Shown here: piece by piece, positions 7,895 through 17,900 of the stretch | Position numbering within the stretch: position 1 is the first letter of the stretch | Layout: every line of letters begins with the position of its first letter | Program-made: the position numbers and the translations under genes | NCBI RefSeq assembly: GCF_002286735.1 | Contig: NZ_NRTA01000022.1 | Coordinates: forward strand, 1 to 64,000 | DNA from: Leptolyngbya sp. BC1307 | Lineage (GTDB): Bacteria > Cyanobacteriota > Cyanobacteriia > Phormidesmidales > Phormidesmidaceae | Reading direction: 5' to 3' | Length of the DNA: 64,000 nt | The notes under the pieces: model-generated | Seen by the model: the letters and a program-made list of their open reading frames with translations, nothing else | What the model was told of the DNA's origin: nothing | Database searches by the model: none

Positions 7895-9001
7895 ATGTCT
7901 AGCGTCGTTTTTGAAAAAGTCACTAAACAGTATGAAAACGGCTACGTGGCCGTCAAAGATCTCAGTATCGAGCTTGAAGACAAGGAATTTTTAGTCTTGG
8001 TCGGGCCTTCGGGCTGTGGTAAAACGACCTCGCTGCGAATGCTTGCTGGCCTGGAAGATATCAGCGACGGCAACATTTACATTGACGGGCAGCGGGTGAA
8101 TAATGTGACGCCCAAAGACCGCGATATCGCCATGGTTTTTCAATCTTACGCGCTCTATCCGCATATGACCGTGGCCGACAATATGGGCTTTAGCCTGGAT
8201 CTTAAAGGCATCAATAAAAAAGAAATCAGAAAGCGCGTGGAAGATGCGGCCCGGCAGCTCGGTATTGAACAGCTGCTAGATCGTAAGCCAAAGCAGCTAT
8301 CGGGCGGGCAGCGGCAGCGGGTAGCGCTAGGCCGGGCAATTGTGCGATCGCCTGCCGTCTTTTTGATGGATGAACCACTCTCTAACCTCGACGCCAAGCT
8401 GCGCGTACAGGCCCGCGCCGAACTCAGCCAGCTCCACAAAAAAGTCGGTACTACCTTTGTCTATGTCACCCACGACCAGGCAGAAGCGATGACGATGGGT
8501 ACCCGCATCGCCGTGATGAACAAAGGCATTTTGCAACAGATTGACACGCCGCAAAACGTATACGACCACCCTAACAACATTTTTGTAGCGGGCTTTCTCG
8601 GTAGCCCCTCAATGAACTTTTTTGAAGCGCAGCTGATTGAGAAAGATGGCGTCCCGGCGATTAAAACCGACGGCGACCTCACCGTCCCGGTGCCGACCGA
8701 CCGGCAGCAGCGCTACCGCGAATTTATCGGGCGTCCGGTGATCTTTGGCATCCGCCCAGAAGGGATTTACCACCCGCAGTATGTGCCGCCGGGCATTGAG
8801 CCGGTGAGTGTCAAAGCAACGGCTTCTGTCGTAGAGCTGATGGGTCACGAAGAGATCGTCTACTTTACGCTACCCAACGACATTGAGTTTATCGCTCGCG
8901 TAGATCCTCGGGCCAAAATTACGCCGGGCGAAACACTAGATCTGCAGTTCGATCTCACCCGCTTTCATCTGTTTGACAAAGAAAGCGAGCAGGTAATTTA
9001 G
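7895..9001 (+). CDS. Sugar ABC transporter ATP-binding protein (MalK/UgpC/GgtA type)
   Basis: A 368-residue ATPase that powers the importer. It has Walker A GPSGCGKTTS (about 37-46), signature LSGGQRQRV, Walker B VFLMDEP, and the switch His in VTHDQ. A C-terminal TOBE-like regulatory region contains FGIRPEGI. The frame is open further upstream to 7715, but that stretch overlaps the permease and is not family-like. The ATG at 7895 begins the expected MSSVVFEKVTKQY N-terminus. In Synechocystis the ggtA ATPase is encoded apart from ggtBCD; here it closes the operon. Confidence 0.92.
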   Translation: MSSVVFEKVTKQYENGYVAVKDLSIELEDKEFLVLVGPSGCGKTTSLRMLAGLEDISDGNIYIDGQRVNNVTPKDRDIAMVFQSYALYPHMTVADNMGFSLDLKGINKKEIRKRVEDAARQLGIEQLLDRKPKQLSGGQRQRVALGRAIVRSPAVFLMDEPLSNLDAKLRVQARAELSQLHKKVGTTFVYVTHDQAEAMTMGTRIAVMNKGILQQIDTPQNVYDHPNNIFVAGFLGSPSMNFFEAQLIEKDGVPAIKTDGDLTVPVPTDRQQRYREFIGRPVIFGIRPEGIYHPQYVPPGIEPVSVKATASVVELMGHEEIVYFTLPNDIEFIARVDPRAKITPGETLDLQFDLTRFHLFDKESEQVI

Positions 9002-9248
9002 ACGGCTTTGTTGTGTAAGGCTAATAGACAGACGTAGCAGCTTCTACAGAGTCTTGGATCGAGATTGTGTCTAAAGATAGAGACTTTTTGTAGGTCGCAC
9101 GGGTGGGCAGGCGCAGCGCACCGGATGACTCCGTTTTGAGTTCAGCAGAAAAGATTCTGCTGTAGGTAGCCAACTTTAGATAGACGCTTTTTTAGGGCAA
9201 CTTTAGTAAATTTAGTCTGCAATACAGTCTATTTTTACATCAGAACTC

Positions 9249-9971
9249 TTGCAAATTGACCTACTGACCGCGCCTGATCTCAGCCAAAAAGCGATCGCCA
9301 TTCATCACCGCCTCTGCGAAGCCTATGGTTGTCCGATTGCCTATTTTCATAATTTAGACCCGCTGAGCGAACTGGTATCTTCACTGCTATCGCACCGGAC
9401 TAAAAACAAAGACTCTGGCCGGGCGTTTAAGCAGCTTAGGGCGGCGTTTCCGACCTGGGAAGCAGTGCGTGACGCGGAGACGGCGGCAGTACAAACAGCG
9501 ATCGCCCCCTGCACCTGGCCTGAGCAAAAAGCCCCCCGTATTCAGCAAGTCTTGCGGCAGATTACCGCCGAGCGCGGCGAGCTATCGGTCGATTTCCTGA
9601 CGGAGCTTCCTGTCACCGAAGCCAGAACCTGGCTGGAAACTTTAACAGGAGTTGGCCCTAAAACCAGCGCCGCTGTGCTTGCCTTTAGCACCCTGAGACG
9701 ACGCGCTCTACCAGTCGATAGCCATCATCATCGGGTGGCGATGCGCACGGGGCTGATCTCCGAAAAGGTCTCCGTCGGGCTCTCTCACAAAATTTTAGAA
9801 GCGCAGCTCCCGGCAGACTGGTCAGCTCAACAGGTTTATGATAATCACGAGGTGCTGATGCTGCACGGTCAGCGGTGCTGCTATTACCGGAAGCCGATGT
9901 GCGATCGCTGCAATATTTTAGACCTGTGCCCTCACGGTCAGCAGCTCACCAAAGCCCAGCAGCGGACGTGA
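9249..9971 (+). CDS. Endonuclease III-family DNA glycosylase (HhH-GPD, Fe-S)
   Basis: A 240-residue base-excision repair enzyme related to Nth. It has the helix-hairpin-helix LTGVGPKTSAAV with the catalytic Lys at residue 138, the catalytic Asp in VDSHHHRV (D157), and a C-terminal [4Fe-4S] loop Cys-X6-Cys-X2-Cys-X5-Cys (C211, C218, C221, C227). The usual LSAQ/TD loop is replaced by LSHRTKNKD, so it belongs to a divergent Nth branch rather than the main Nth. No ATG is available near the start; a TTG at 9249 is used here, and an in-frame stop lies 36 bases upstream. Confidence 0.8.
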   Translation: MQIDLLTAPDLSQKAIAIHHRLCEAYGCPIAYFHNLDPLSELVSSLLSHRTKNKDSGRAFKQLRAAFPTWEAVRDAETAAVQTAIAPCTWPEQKAPRIQQVLRQITAERGELSVDFLTELPVTEARTWLETLTGVGPKTSAAVLAFSTLRRRALPVDSHHHRVAMRTGLISEKVSVGLSHKILEAQLPADWSAQQVYDNHEVLMLHGQRCCYYRKPMCDRCNILDLCPHGQQLTKAQQRT

Positions 9972-9984
9972 TCAGGGCAGCTCG

Positions 9985-11058
9985 CTAGCGGCGGACCCGT
10001 GCCCCCCGATAGCGCAACTGACTTTTTGCCGCCGACCGCTGCGCAAAGTTGGGCATATCGCCCTGGTGCCCCATGATCATCACCGTGTCGCCTTCATACA
10101 AAGCTTCCTGATGGCCCGGATGAATCACAATAGTGCCGTCAGCCCGCTTTAGCGCCACAATGATAAACGTCCCTTTTCCGTGGATCTCGACATCGCCGAT
10201 AGTCCGACCTAGCAGCGCCGAATCAGCCGATACCGCCAGCTCATTCACCTGTATGTCAATTTCAGCTAGCAGTTCGTTCAGATTGGCCCGGCCATCATCT
10301 TGAGCAATAAAGTTCACCGCGTTTGGGTGACTGATCAGGTGGGCCATTCGCAGCGCACCAATCGTCGCCGGTAAAACCACCTGATCCGCGCCCGCTAGCC
10401 GCAGCTTTTTCGCTGAAGAGGGCAGCGTACCCCGCGCCACCACCACCAGCTGAGGATTTAGCTCGCGGGCCGTCAGGCTAATAAAAACATTGGCCGCATC
10501 GTCTGGCAGTACGGTCGCCAGCACTCTAGCCCGGTCAATGCCGACGGCCTGCAGATGATTTTCATCGGTGGCGTTGCCCAAAAAGACCAGGTAGCCTTTC
10601 TCTTGAGCGGCGTTAATCCGGTCGGGGTTGCGGTCTAAGATGATGAACCGCTGATGATCTTCCTGGAGCTTTTGCGTCAGCATTTGCCCCATGCGGCCAT
10701 AGCCACAGACAATCACATGATTGGTTAAGTTCTGAATTTCTTGAGTCATTTGCCTCACGCGCAGCGTCCGACGAATTTCACCAGCGGTCACCATTTGTAC
10801 AAAGCCCGCCAGCGTGTAGGCCACCGACAGTGCCCCTGCGATGATTACCAAAATTGTAAACACTCGCAGCTTAGTCGAGTCGAGCGGCTCTACCTCGCCA
10901 TACCCCACCCCAAACACGGTGATCACCACCATATAAATGGCGTCCAGCGGCGTCCAGCCCGCCAGAATATACCCCACCACCGCAACGACAATGGTGGTAG
11001 AGAAAAAGAGGGTACCGGCAAATATGCGCTGAAATGAGCTTTGGATAGGCGATCGCAC
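9985..11058 (-). CDS. Potassium channel with RCK (TrkA-N/TrkA-C) domains
   Basis: A 357-residue two-helix potassium channel subunit. TM1 spans about 17-35, then a pore loop with filter TVFGVGYGE (residues 47-55), TM2 at about 66-90, a Rossmann RCK domain starting HVIVCGYGRMGQ at about 113, and a TrkA-C domain from about 265. The pore reads Phe-Gly before GYG and ends in Glu rather than the common TVGYGD. The start is a GTG inside a HIP1 octamer at 11051-11058. It converges on the glycosylase gene with a 13-base gap. Ligand-gated potassium flux is the family role. Confidence 0.87.
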   Translation of the reverse strand: MRSPIQSSFQRIFAGTLFFSTTIVVAVVGYILAGWTPLDAIYMVVITVFGVGYGEVEPLDSTKLRVFTILVIIAGALSVAYTLAGFVQMVTAGEIRRTLRVRQMTQEIQNLTNHVIVCGYGRMGQMLTQKLQEDHQRFIILDRNPDRINAAQEKGYLVFLGNATDENHLQAVGIDRARVLATVLPDDAANVFISLTARELNPQLVVVARGTLPSSAKKLRLAGADQVVLPATIGALRMAHLISHPNAVNFIAQDDGRANLNELLAEIDIQVNELAVSADSALLGRTIGDVEIHGKGTFIIVALKRADGTIVIHPGHQEALYEGDTVMIMGHQGDMPNFAQRSAAKSQLRYRGARVRR

Positions 11059-11306
11059 TCAACTGAATCCTAAGCAGATCTAAACCGACATCTTACTAGG
11101 CGTTCATTCATCACATTGTAATGAGCATGACCTTAGTAAGAAGCTGCCATGAGCGTTCTAAAGTAACTTGTCAAGCTCACTAAGCTTTGCTAAAAAGTCA
11201 ATATAATCGGGCTTGTTAGGCCGGGCCACCAGCTCAAAACAACTAAATAGCGGTTAATACAGATACGGGCTGTCTGAGTCATACGTTGTTTGTGTATGCT
11301 GGCGAA

Positions 11307-12257
11307 ATGCTTTATTTTCTATCGGTTAATTACTATTCCACCGAGCTATTGCGTCACCTGCTGCGGTCTGTAGCGGCGCTCTCTTTCCCGCTACCCTACC
11401 AGTTTATTATCGTCAATAATTCTCCTGACGATACGTCTGTCTACGTTCTGCAGCAGGAGTTTGAGAATATAGCAATTCTTCCAGCTGCGGGCAACTTGGG
11501 GTTTGGCGGGGGCTGTAATTTGGGGTTGGCGTATGCCTATCAGCGGGATCCGCGCGCTTGGGTGTGGCTGATCAACCCGGATGCGGTTTTGGTGGTGGGG
11601 GCGATCGCTTACGTCCACACCTGCTTCGAGCACCGGCCCACGCTCAGCATTTTAGGCACCCGCATTCGAGCGAGTAGCAAAGATATCTGGTTTGCTCAGG
11701 GCCGCTTCAACCCGTGGACGGGGTCTCTCAAGCATCGATTGCCCGCCGCGCAAACCGTCCACCAGTCAGCAGAGCAGCCTGCTAACGTGCTCGCCAGCCG
11801 TTGGGTATCGGGTTGCAGTATGATTTTTAACTTGCATCGGTTCGACCATTGCCCTGAGTTTGATCCCACCTTTTTTTTAGACTACGAAGACGCCGAGATC
11901 TGCGAGCGCTACCGCCGTCAGGGGCATGAAATTGGTGTGACTCAGGCGGTGTTGGTAAACCATGCGGTATCGGCCATTACCAGCCGCAACCGCCGCGCGA
12001 AGTTTCGACATGCGACCTTTAGCAAACTGTACTTTCTTTTCAGGCATGGCTCCTGGACGGCGCTTGGCCTGAACATTCCCTACCTGCTGATCTGGAGCAT
12101 CAAGCTACTGCTGCGTGATCGGGAAACGGGTATCGGCCGTTTTCAGGGCTGGATAGACTTTATGAGCTGGTGGGCAAAGTCGTTAACCCATCGGCTACCG
12201 CCCACTCCGTTCCGTCCGAGGACGGCTTTTACCCAGTCGCAGCAGCCGCATGAGTAA
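11307..12257 (+). CDS. Family 2 glycosyltransferase (rhamnosyltransferase-like)
   Basis: A 316-residue GT2 protein with FLSVNYYSTELL at the start of the nucleotide-binding fold, a glycine-rich NLGFGGGCNLGL, and LINPDAVL as the metal-binding acidic stretch. FLDYEDAEICERYRRQGH is the usual acceptor-side motif of WbbL-like rhamnosyltransferases. The C-terminal part is hydrophobic (LFRHGSW... to LLIWSIKLLL), suggesting membrane association. A TTG at 11286 lies upstream in frame; the ATG at 11307 starts directly at the fold. It is transcribed towards the polysaccharide cluster and overlaps its last gene tail to tail. Confidence 0.82.
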   Translation: MLYFLSVNYYSTELLRHLLRSVAALSFPLPYQFIIVNNSPDDTSVYVLQQEFENIAILPAAGNLGFGGGCNLGLAYAYQRDPRAWVWLINPDAVLVVGAIAYVHTCFEHRPTLSILGTRIRASSKDIWFAQGRFNPWTGSLKHRLPAAQTVHQSAEQPANVLASRWVSGCSMIFNLHRFDHCPEFDPTFFLDYEDAEICERYRRQGHEIGVTQAVLVNHAVSAITSRNRRAKFRHATFSKLYFLFRHGSWTALGLNIPYLLIWSIKLLLRDRETGIGRFQGWIDFMSWWAKSLTHRLPPTPFRPRTAFTQSQQPHE

Positions 12258-13082
12258 GTGATAGAGCGTTTGCGGGTAGGCATACCAGGGGCAGTAGCGG
12301 AGGAAAATGTAAATAATGGCCGGCACAAACAGGTGAGATTTAGGGTGAAAGAAAGCGTACTTCAGCCCCGCGATCCGCTTGAAATCTTGTTTTTTTTGTG
12401 CAGCCGAAAAGTCGTCTTGCAACACCACATGCGGAGCCACGTACGCCTCGATTCCAGACCGTCTGGCCCGCAGAATAAGCTCAGAATCGGCATGATAGTG
12501 CGGCAAAAACGCAGCCTGATACAAGCCCACCTGCTCAAAAACGCTGCGATGGATGAGAACGCCATCTCCGGGTAGCGCATCGACCGCTAAAATCTCCTGA
12601 GCCATGATGTCTGCGGGTAAATCTTCAGCAAGCGTATTGACATACTGTAGCTGTAAGAATCTGGGCGTGCCCCAGACGAGCTGAGTGCCCAGCGCCCAAA
12701 CTTGATGAGGCGGCTCCAAATAATCAATGCGGTTTCCGATTATTCTCAGGCTGTGTTTCTGCGCCAAGGCGATCAGGCGCTGTATGTGGTCAGGGGCCAC
12801 CACCGCATCGTCGTTAATCGTAAAAATATAGTCGTAGCCATGTTCTAGGGCATAGCGGACGCCTGCGTTAGTCGCACCTGCCCAATACTGTTGATCGCTG
12901 ACCTGCAGCAAGATCACGTCAGGATAGTGTTGCTGTACCTCCCTCGCCGTACCGTCGGGAGAGTCGGCATCGACAACAATAGTAGTCAGGTCTGCATACG
13001 TTTGCTGGACAAATTGTCCTAAAAATCGCTGTGTTTTGGGCCAGCGATTATAAGTCGGTACAACTGCGGCTACCTTAACCAC
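12195..13082 (-). CDS. Family 2 glycosyltransferase
   Basis: A 295-residue single-domain GT-A enzyme. It opens with VVPTYNRWPKTQRFL, has DADSPDGT, and the metal-binding FTINDDAVVAPDHI near residues 90-103. LPHYHADSELILRARRSG is the acceptor-side acidic motif. It starts with GTG at 13082, sharing one base with the stop of the preceding gene (TAGTG), so it is the last gene of the exporter/glycosyltransferase operon. Its 3' end overlaps the converging GT2 gene by 63 bases. The sugar and linkage are unknown. Confidence 0.82.
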   Translation of the reverse strand: MVKVAAVVPTYNRWPKTQRFLGQFVQQTYADLTTIVVDADSPDGTAREVQQHYPDVILLQVSDQQYWAGATNAGVRYALEHGYDYIFTINDDAVVAPDHIQRLIALAQKHSLRIIGNRIDYLEPPHQVWALGTQLVWGTPRFLQLQYVNTLAEDLPADIMAQEILAVDALPGDGVLIHRSVFEQVGLYQAAFLPHYHADSELILRARRSGIEAYVAPHVVLQDDFSAAQKKQDFKRIAGLKYAFFHPKSHLFVPAIIYIFLRYCPWYAYPQTLYHLLMRLLRLGKSRPRTERSGR

Positions 13083-14884
13083 TAACGGGAACCTCTTTGC
13101 TGGTTACGCCCATCGGGCCAGGCAAGTTGAAAGAAGGGGCGGCGCGAAGACAAATTAGGGTTGTAGTAAGGGTCATTTTGCAGGTAACAACTTCCTGCAA
13201 ATTTCTCATGAAGGCGTTCTAGCTCTCCAGGGATTCCAGGGCTGAGTCCGTTAGCGCGGCTTACCGACTCGTAGTGAATGAGTTCTGCGTAGGGGGTAAA
13301 CACATTGCGATAGCCTGCTTGATGGGCTCGCAGACACAGGTCTACGTCGTTGTAGCTCAGAGGAAAGCTTTCGTCAAAGCCATTGAGTTCTTCAAACAGG
13401 CGATGGCGCATCATCATACAGGCTCCGGTTACGCCCAGGTAGTCGCGGTTGACAATGTTGGAATAATAATATCCATCATGGTTGCCTGAACCATTGTGAA
13501 ATGCATGGCCAGGTTTTCCGGTCAGGATTAGCATTCCTGCGTGCTGTAGGCGACCATTGGGATAAAATAGCTTAGCCCCGACAGCACCGATCTCTGTTTG
13601 CTGAGCCAGCTCTAGCATGGCTTCTATCCAGTTGGAAGTCATGATCTCTGTATCGTCATTTAGCATCAGCAGGATTTCGCCGTTAGCACTTTGCGCCGCC
13701 AAGTTCATACGCTGGGAAAAATTGAAGGGCTGATCGCTGCGGACGAGTTTTAGATCTGCTCCTTGAACTAACTTGAGAGTAGCTTTTGAAATATCGTAAC
13801 CATCTACTAAAATGATTTCCAAATTTTGGTAGGTACTGAGGCGGCGAATGCTGCTCACACATTGCGCTAGCAGACAGACTTGCTGACCCCGTATTTTTAA
13901 ATGGGTGCCTGCGCTAGGGATGACAATACTGACTAGCGGGCGGCGCTGAATATGGCGACGGACTCTAAACAGACCTGATTTCGCACCTTTTTCAACCCAA
14001 CCTGGATATGGGCTGCGATCCAGCATGTCTTGGAGTGCTCTTTGCGCAGCCCGAGAGGCCCGCAGATTGGCATCTACCCCAGATGACAGCGAAGAGGGTA
14101 GCGTGCGCCGATGATACAACACCTTGGGAACATGGTGAATCTGTGATGTTTGCTCGCTGATACGTAGTGCTAAGTCCCAATATTGGGCTCCCTCGTACTC
14201 GCTTCTAAAGCCTTTGATTTTACGAACCAAACTGGTGCGGTACACAGACAAATGCAGGGTGTACATATATGAATGAAAATAGTCTGGTGACCAGTCAGGT
14301 TTGAAGAAAGGGTTTTGGCGATCGCCTGCCTGAGTAATCTGGTCTACATCGGTGTAGATAAAGTCAGCTTTCGGGTGAGCCCGCAGATAGGTAGCAACTT
14401 CGTAAAAAGCGGTTGGAGCAAGTTCCGCATCGCTCTCTAATAGCGCAACAAATTCACCTTTGGCTAACGTTAAGGCTACATTATTAGCGGCAGATATGCT
14501 CCGGTTCTGTTCTAAAAGAACAAAGGTGATGCGCTGATCTTGCTGAGCATAGCGTTCTAAAATCGGGCGGATATGTCTAGCCGTAGAGACAATGCCGGTT
14601 AAATATAGCTCCCAGCGAGCGTATCGCTGGTTCAGAACCGACTCAATCGACTTGATCAACCAGATAGCATCAGTATTGTCGAGGGGCAAAAGAACAGAAA
14701 TGAGGAAACCGTTTGCCTCAGTATCAGCTACCTCCTCAGCGGTTTCTTGCTGTGAAACATTGGCTGCTGCGCGCAACCATTCTGGATATGAAGGCGGATG
14801 TATTCTGGCCCATAACCGTTCAACGACGCCAAAAAAATCACCGGTTGCTAGGATTAGAATCAGTCGCCTTAGCTTGGATATCAT
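13082..14884 (-). CDS. Two-domain family 2 glycosyltransferase
   Basis: A 600-residue protein with two GT-A domains: about residues 60-300 and 310-560. The second has SIVIPSAG, LMLNDDTEI and SYNDVDLCLRAHQAGYR and looks intact. In the first, the place where its neighbour reads LDHDDEL reads LESDAEL, so the metal-binding acidic pair is altered and this domain may be weakened. It lies between the larger three-domain transferase and the small GT2 and overlaps the latter by one base. It probably adds one or two sugars in the exported glycan. Confidence 0.83.
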   Translation of the reverse strand: MISKLRRLILILATGDFFGVVERLWARIHPPSYPEWLRAAANVSQQETAEEVADTEANGFLISVLLPLDNTDAIWLIKSIESVLNQRYARWELYLTGIVSTARHIRPILERYAQQDQRITFVLLEQNRSISAANNVALTLAKGEFVALLESDAELAPTAFYEVATYLRAHPKADFIYTDVDQITQAGDRQNPFFKPDWSPDYFHSYMYTLHLSVYRTSLVRKIKGFRSEYEGAQYWDLALRISEQTSQIHHVPKVLYHRRTLPSSLSSGVDANLRASRAAQRALQDMLDRSPYPGWVEKGAKSGLFRVRRHIQRRPLVSIVIPSAGTHLKIRGQQVCLLAQCVSSIRRLSTYQNLEIILVDGYDISKATLKLVQGADLKLVRSDQPFNFSQRMNLAAQSANGEILLMLNDDTEIMTSNWIEAMLELAQQTEIGAVGAKLFYPNGRLQHAGMLILTGKPGHAFHNGSGNHDGYYYSNIVNRDYLGVTGACMMMRHRLFEELNGFDESFPLSYNDVDLCLRAHQAGYRNVFTPYAELIHYESVSRANGLSPGIPGELERLHEKFAGSCYLQNDPYYNPNLSSRRPFFQLAWPDGRNQQRGSR

Positions 14885-14945
14885 GCTTGTAAACAGAGGC
14901 TGATGAAGGTGCGTATTTTTGTAAGTTTTTCAAATGCATATCTCG

Positions 14946-17900
14946 CTATTTAGAAAAATAGGCTTCTCTAAATAGTGAGGCATATCCTTCGGTCATCTCT
15001 TCAAAGGTATTAAGGCTGTTCAGTACAGAGTAGGAGCTACAACCAAAGGCTAGCCGTATTGCTTCATCGTCTAGCATCAATTTTATCTTTTCTGCTAGCT
15101 GATCGATTTCTCCTGGCTCATAAAAGAGAGCATTGATACCCTCTTTTACCTGCTCTTTAACACCGAAAACAGGCGTTGTAATAATGGGCAGTCCGCAGGC
15201 CATTGCCTCTAAAATAACTCTTGGGAAGCTTTCAATTCGAGACGTAAATACGAAGATGTCGGCAGCTTTATAGTAATCAACAACATTTGATGTTTCTGAG
15301 ACGACAGAAACTCTATGGCGAACTGAAGACGGTAGCTGCTTTATTAGCTGCTTCAGCTTGGTGCTGTATTGACTCGGGCGATCGCCCACCATAAATACTC
15401 TGATCCTAGAGTGTAATTCCAAAGGTAGTTTGGCCAGTGCAAGGGCAAGATCGTGCTGGCCTTTACGTTCACAAATGGTTCCGAGTGAAAGCAAAACAAT
15501 ATCACCCTCGGTCACTTGCAAAGAGTGGCGAGCGGTTTTTCTAGTCATGGCTTTTTGAGAAGGCTCTAACCGTTCTAAATTTAAGCCATTGTGAATAACG
15601 CTGAAGTTGTGATGAGTATTTAGAGGCAAGTATCTATCCCTGGTTGCATCTGCTACGAATATGACACGGTAAGGAAACTGAAATGACTTTAGCGCATGAG
15701 CTAAAAGCTGTGTGCCAAAGTGGGATAGGTGAAATTCCCATTCTTCGCTCTCGTGAATGTTCCAAATAGAGGGAACATTTGCTTGATGGGCGGCGGCGAT
15801 CGCGTAAAAAGTACTGATCGTATTTCCATAGACCAGCTCTATGGATTGACTTTTAATAAAATCTGCCAGAGCAGAGAGACTCTCACAATAGTTTTCAACC
15901 CTGAACACACCCTGTAAAGGATGTGGCCTGACGTATACGGTAATTCCTGCCGATTCGTATTCCTGGCGTAGTGGGCCGTCTTCAGGCGCATACACGATTG
16001 GTTCAATAACACCCGACTTCATGAGTGAAATCGTTAATTCACACTGGTGATAGGTTGCCCCTTCCCAGTTCAGATTATGAGTAAATACCAGCGTTTTAAC
16101 GGGTGACGATATCTCAAAAACGACCTTTCGAGGCACAATCTTAAACTGTTCATCTTCTAGGGATAAATGAGGACTGTAGAAAGGGTCAACTTTACTTGCG
16201 TACTTGCGCTTAAAGGCAGCTATCTCTTGAGGATTGTCTCTGAACCCTCTTGTTGTTCCCTCCTTATGGAAAAGCTCAGCGGTAGAACAATACACGCATC
16301 TGTACCCTGCCTCAACAAGACGATAGCAATAGTCTGCATCGTTATAGGCAACTGCAAATTGATCGCTATCAAACCCGCCTGAATCTAAAAACAACTCTCT
16401 CGGTGTTAATAGACAGGCGGCTGTTACCGCCGAGTAGTTGCGAGAGACCTTAGCATACGAAAGGTAACCGTTATCCCAACTAGGAACCAGTTTAAAGGCA
16501 TGTCCGGCTAGACCATGATGCAAACCATGTATGACACCAGCATGTTGAATTTTGCAATCTGGGTATAGCAGGCGAGCACCGACAGCCCCCACCTTTGAAG
16601 AACTGGCAAATCCAACCATTTGGCTAAGCCACTGAGGAGAAATCGCTTCAACATCATTATTCATGAAAAGTAAGTAATCGCTATTGACCAGTTCAGCCGC
16701 CCTATTGTTAATCGCAGCAAAGTTGAAGCCTTGGCCTTCATTACCAATTTCTAAGACGGTATGAGGAATTGAATTCAAATAGTCAAGCGTTTCAGGGTCG
16801 TCACTCTCATTGTCAATGATGACAATTTGATAGTTTTTATAGGTGGTTTTTTCTAAAGACTCAATACAGTCTCTGAGCAAACACAACTGATTTTTTGTTG
16901 GAATAATGATGGAAACAGACGGACCATCATCTGCAAAATAGTATGCAAAAATACCACAGCTAGCCGCTTGTGCCCACTCCGGATGATAGACTATTCCGCT
17001 GAGATCTCGACGTTCAAGCGTCTCCTGCAGCGCTTCTTTGGCTGCCAAAAAACTTTCTGGCTTAGCGGCCCCCGAAGTCGCTGTAGACCCTTCTACAGCC
17101 CGCCAGTGATACAGAACCAGGGGCAAATGCCCCACCTGACGGCACTTTTCTGTTGCCCTGAGCGCAAAATCATAGTCTTGCGATCCCTCAAAGCCTACTC
17201 TGATACCGTCTACCTGATCAAAAATAGTCCGCCTGACAGCGCAAACGTGGCCCATGTACATATACGACAGAAGCAGCTCAGGTGACCAGTCAGGTTTGAA
17301 TTGAGGCGCGTAGCGTTGTCCCTGCGTATTGATCTTGTCATCGTCTGAATACACAAAATCAGTCTCTGGATGATTTTTCAAATATAATGCAATCTCACCA
17401 AGAGCATCAGGGGTGAGTTCATCATCATGGTCAAGAAACAAAATAAACTCGCCTGTCGCTAAGCTTGCAGCGCTGTTGGTAGCAGCGCTGATGTTGCCAT
17501 TCTCCTCGCGCAAAATCAAGCGAATGCGATCATCTCTATCAGCCCAAGCCTTTAGGGCCAGCTGTATATCTGGATTAGGGCTGAAATCATCGGCAATGCA
17601 TAGCTCCCAGTTATCGTAAACCTGACTGATGACACTGCTGATCGCAGCCTCTAAAAAAATAAGCGGCGGGTTGTAAACCGGCATCACGACTGAGATCTTA
17701 GCTAAAGGTGAGACATCCTCTTGCAGCCTTTCTCGTAAGTATCGCTCGGTTTTTGCAGTCCATTGGTTAGCTGCTTGCCAAGCCTCGTACGGGTCGAGCG
17801 GAGCGGGAGGTTGAAACCCTGGAACAGAAGCTAGTTCCTTTCCTAAGCTTGTTTTTTCCCGATAGAAGAGGATCAACTTTTTAGTCAATAAGGGAAGCTC

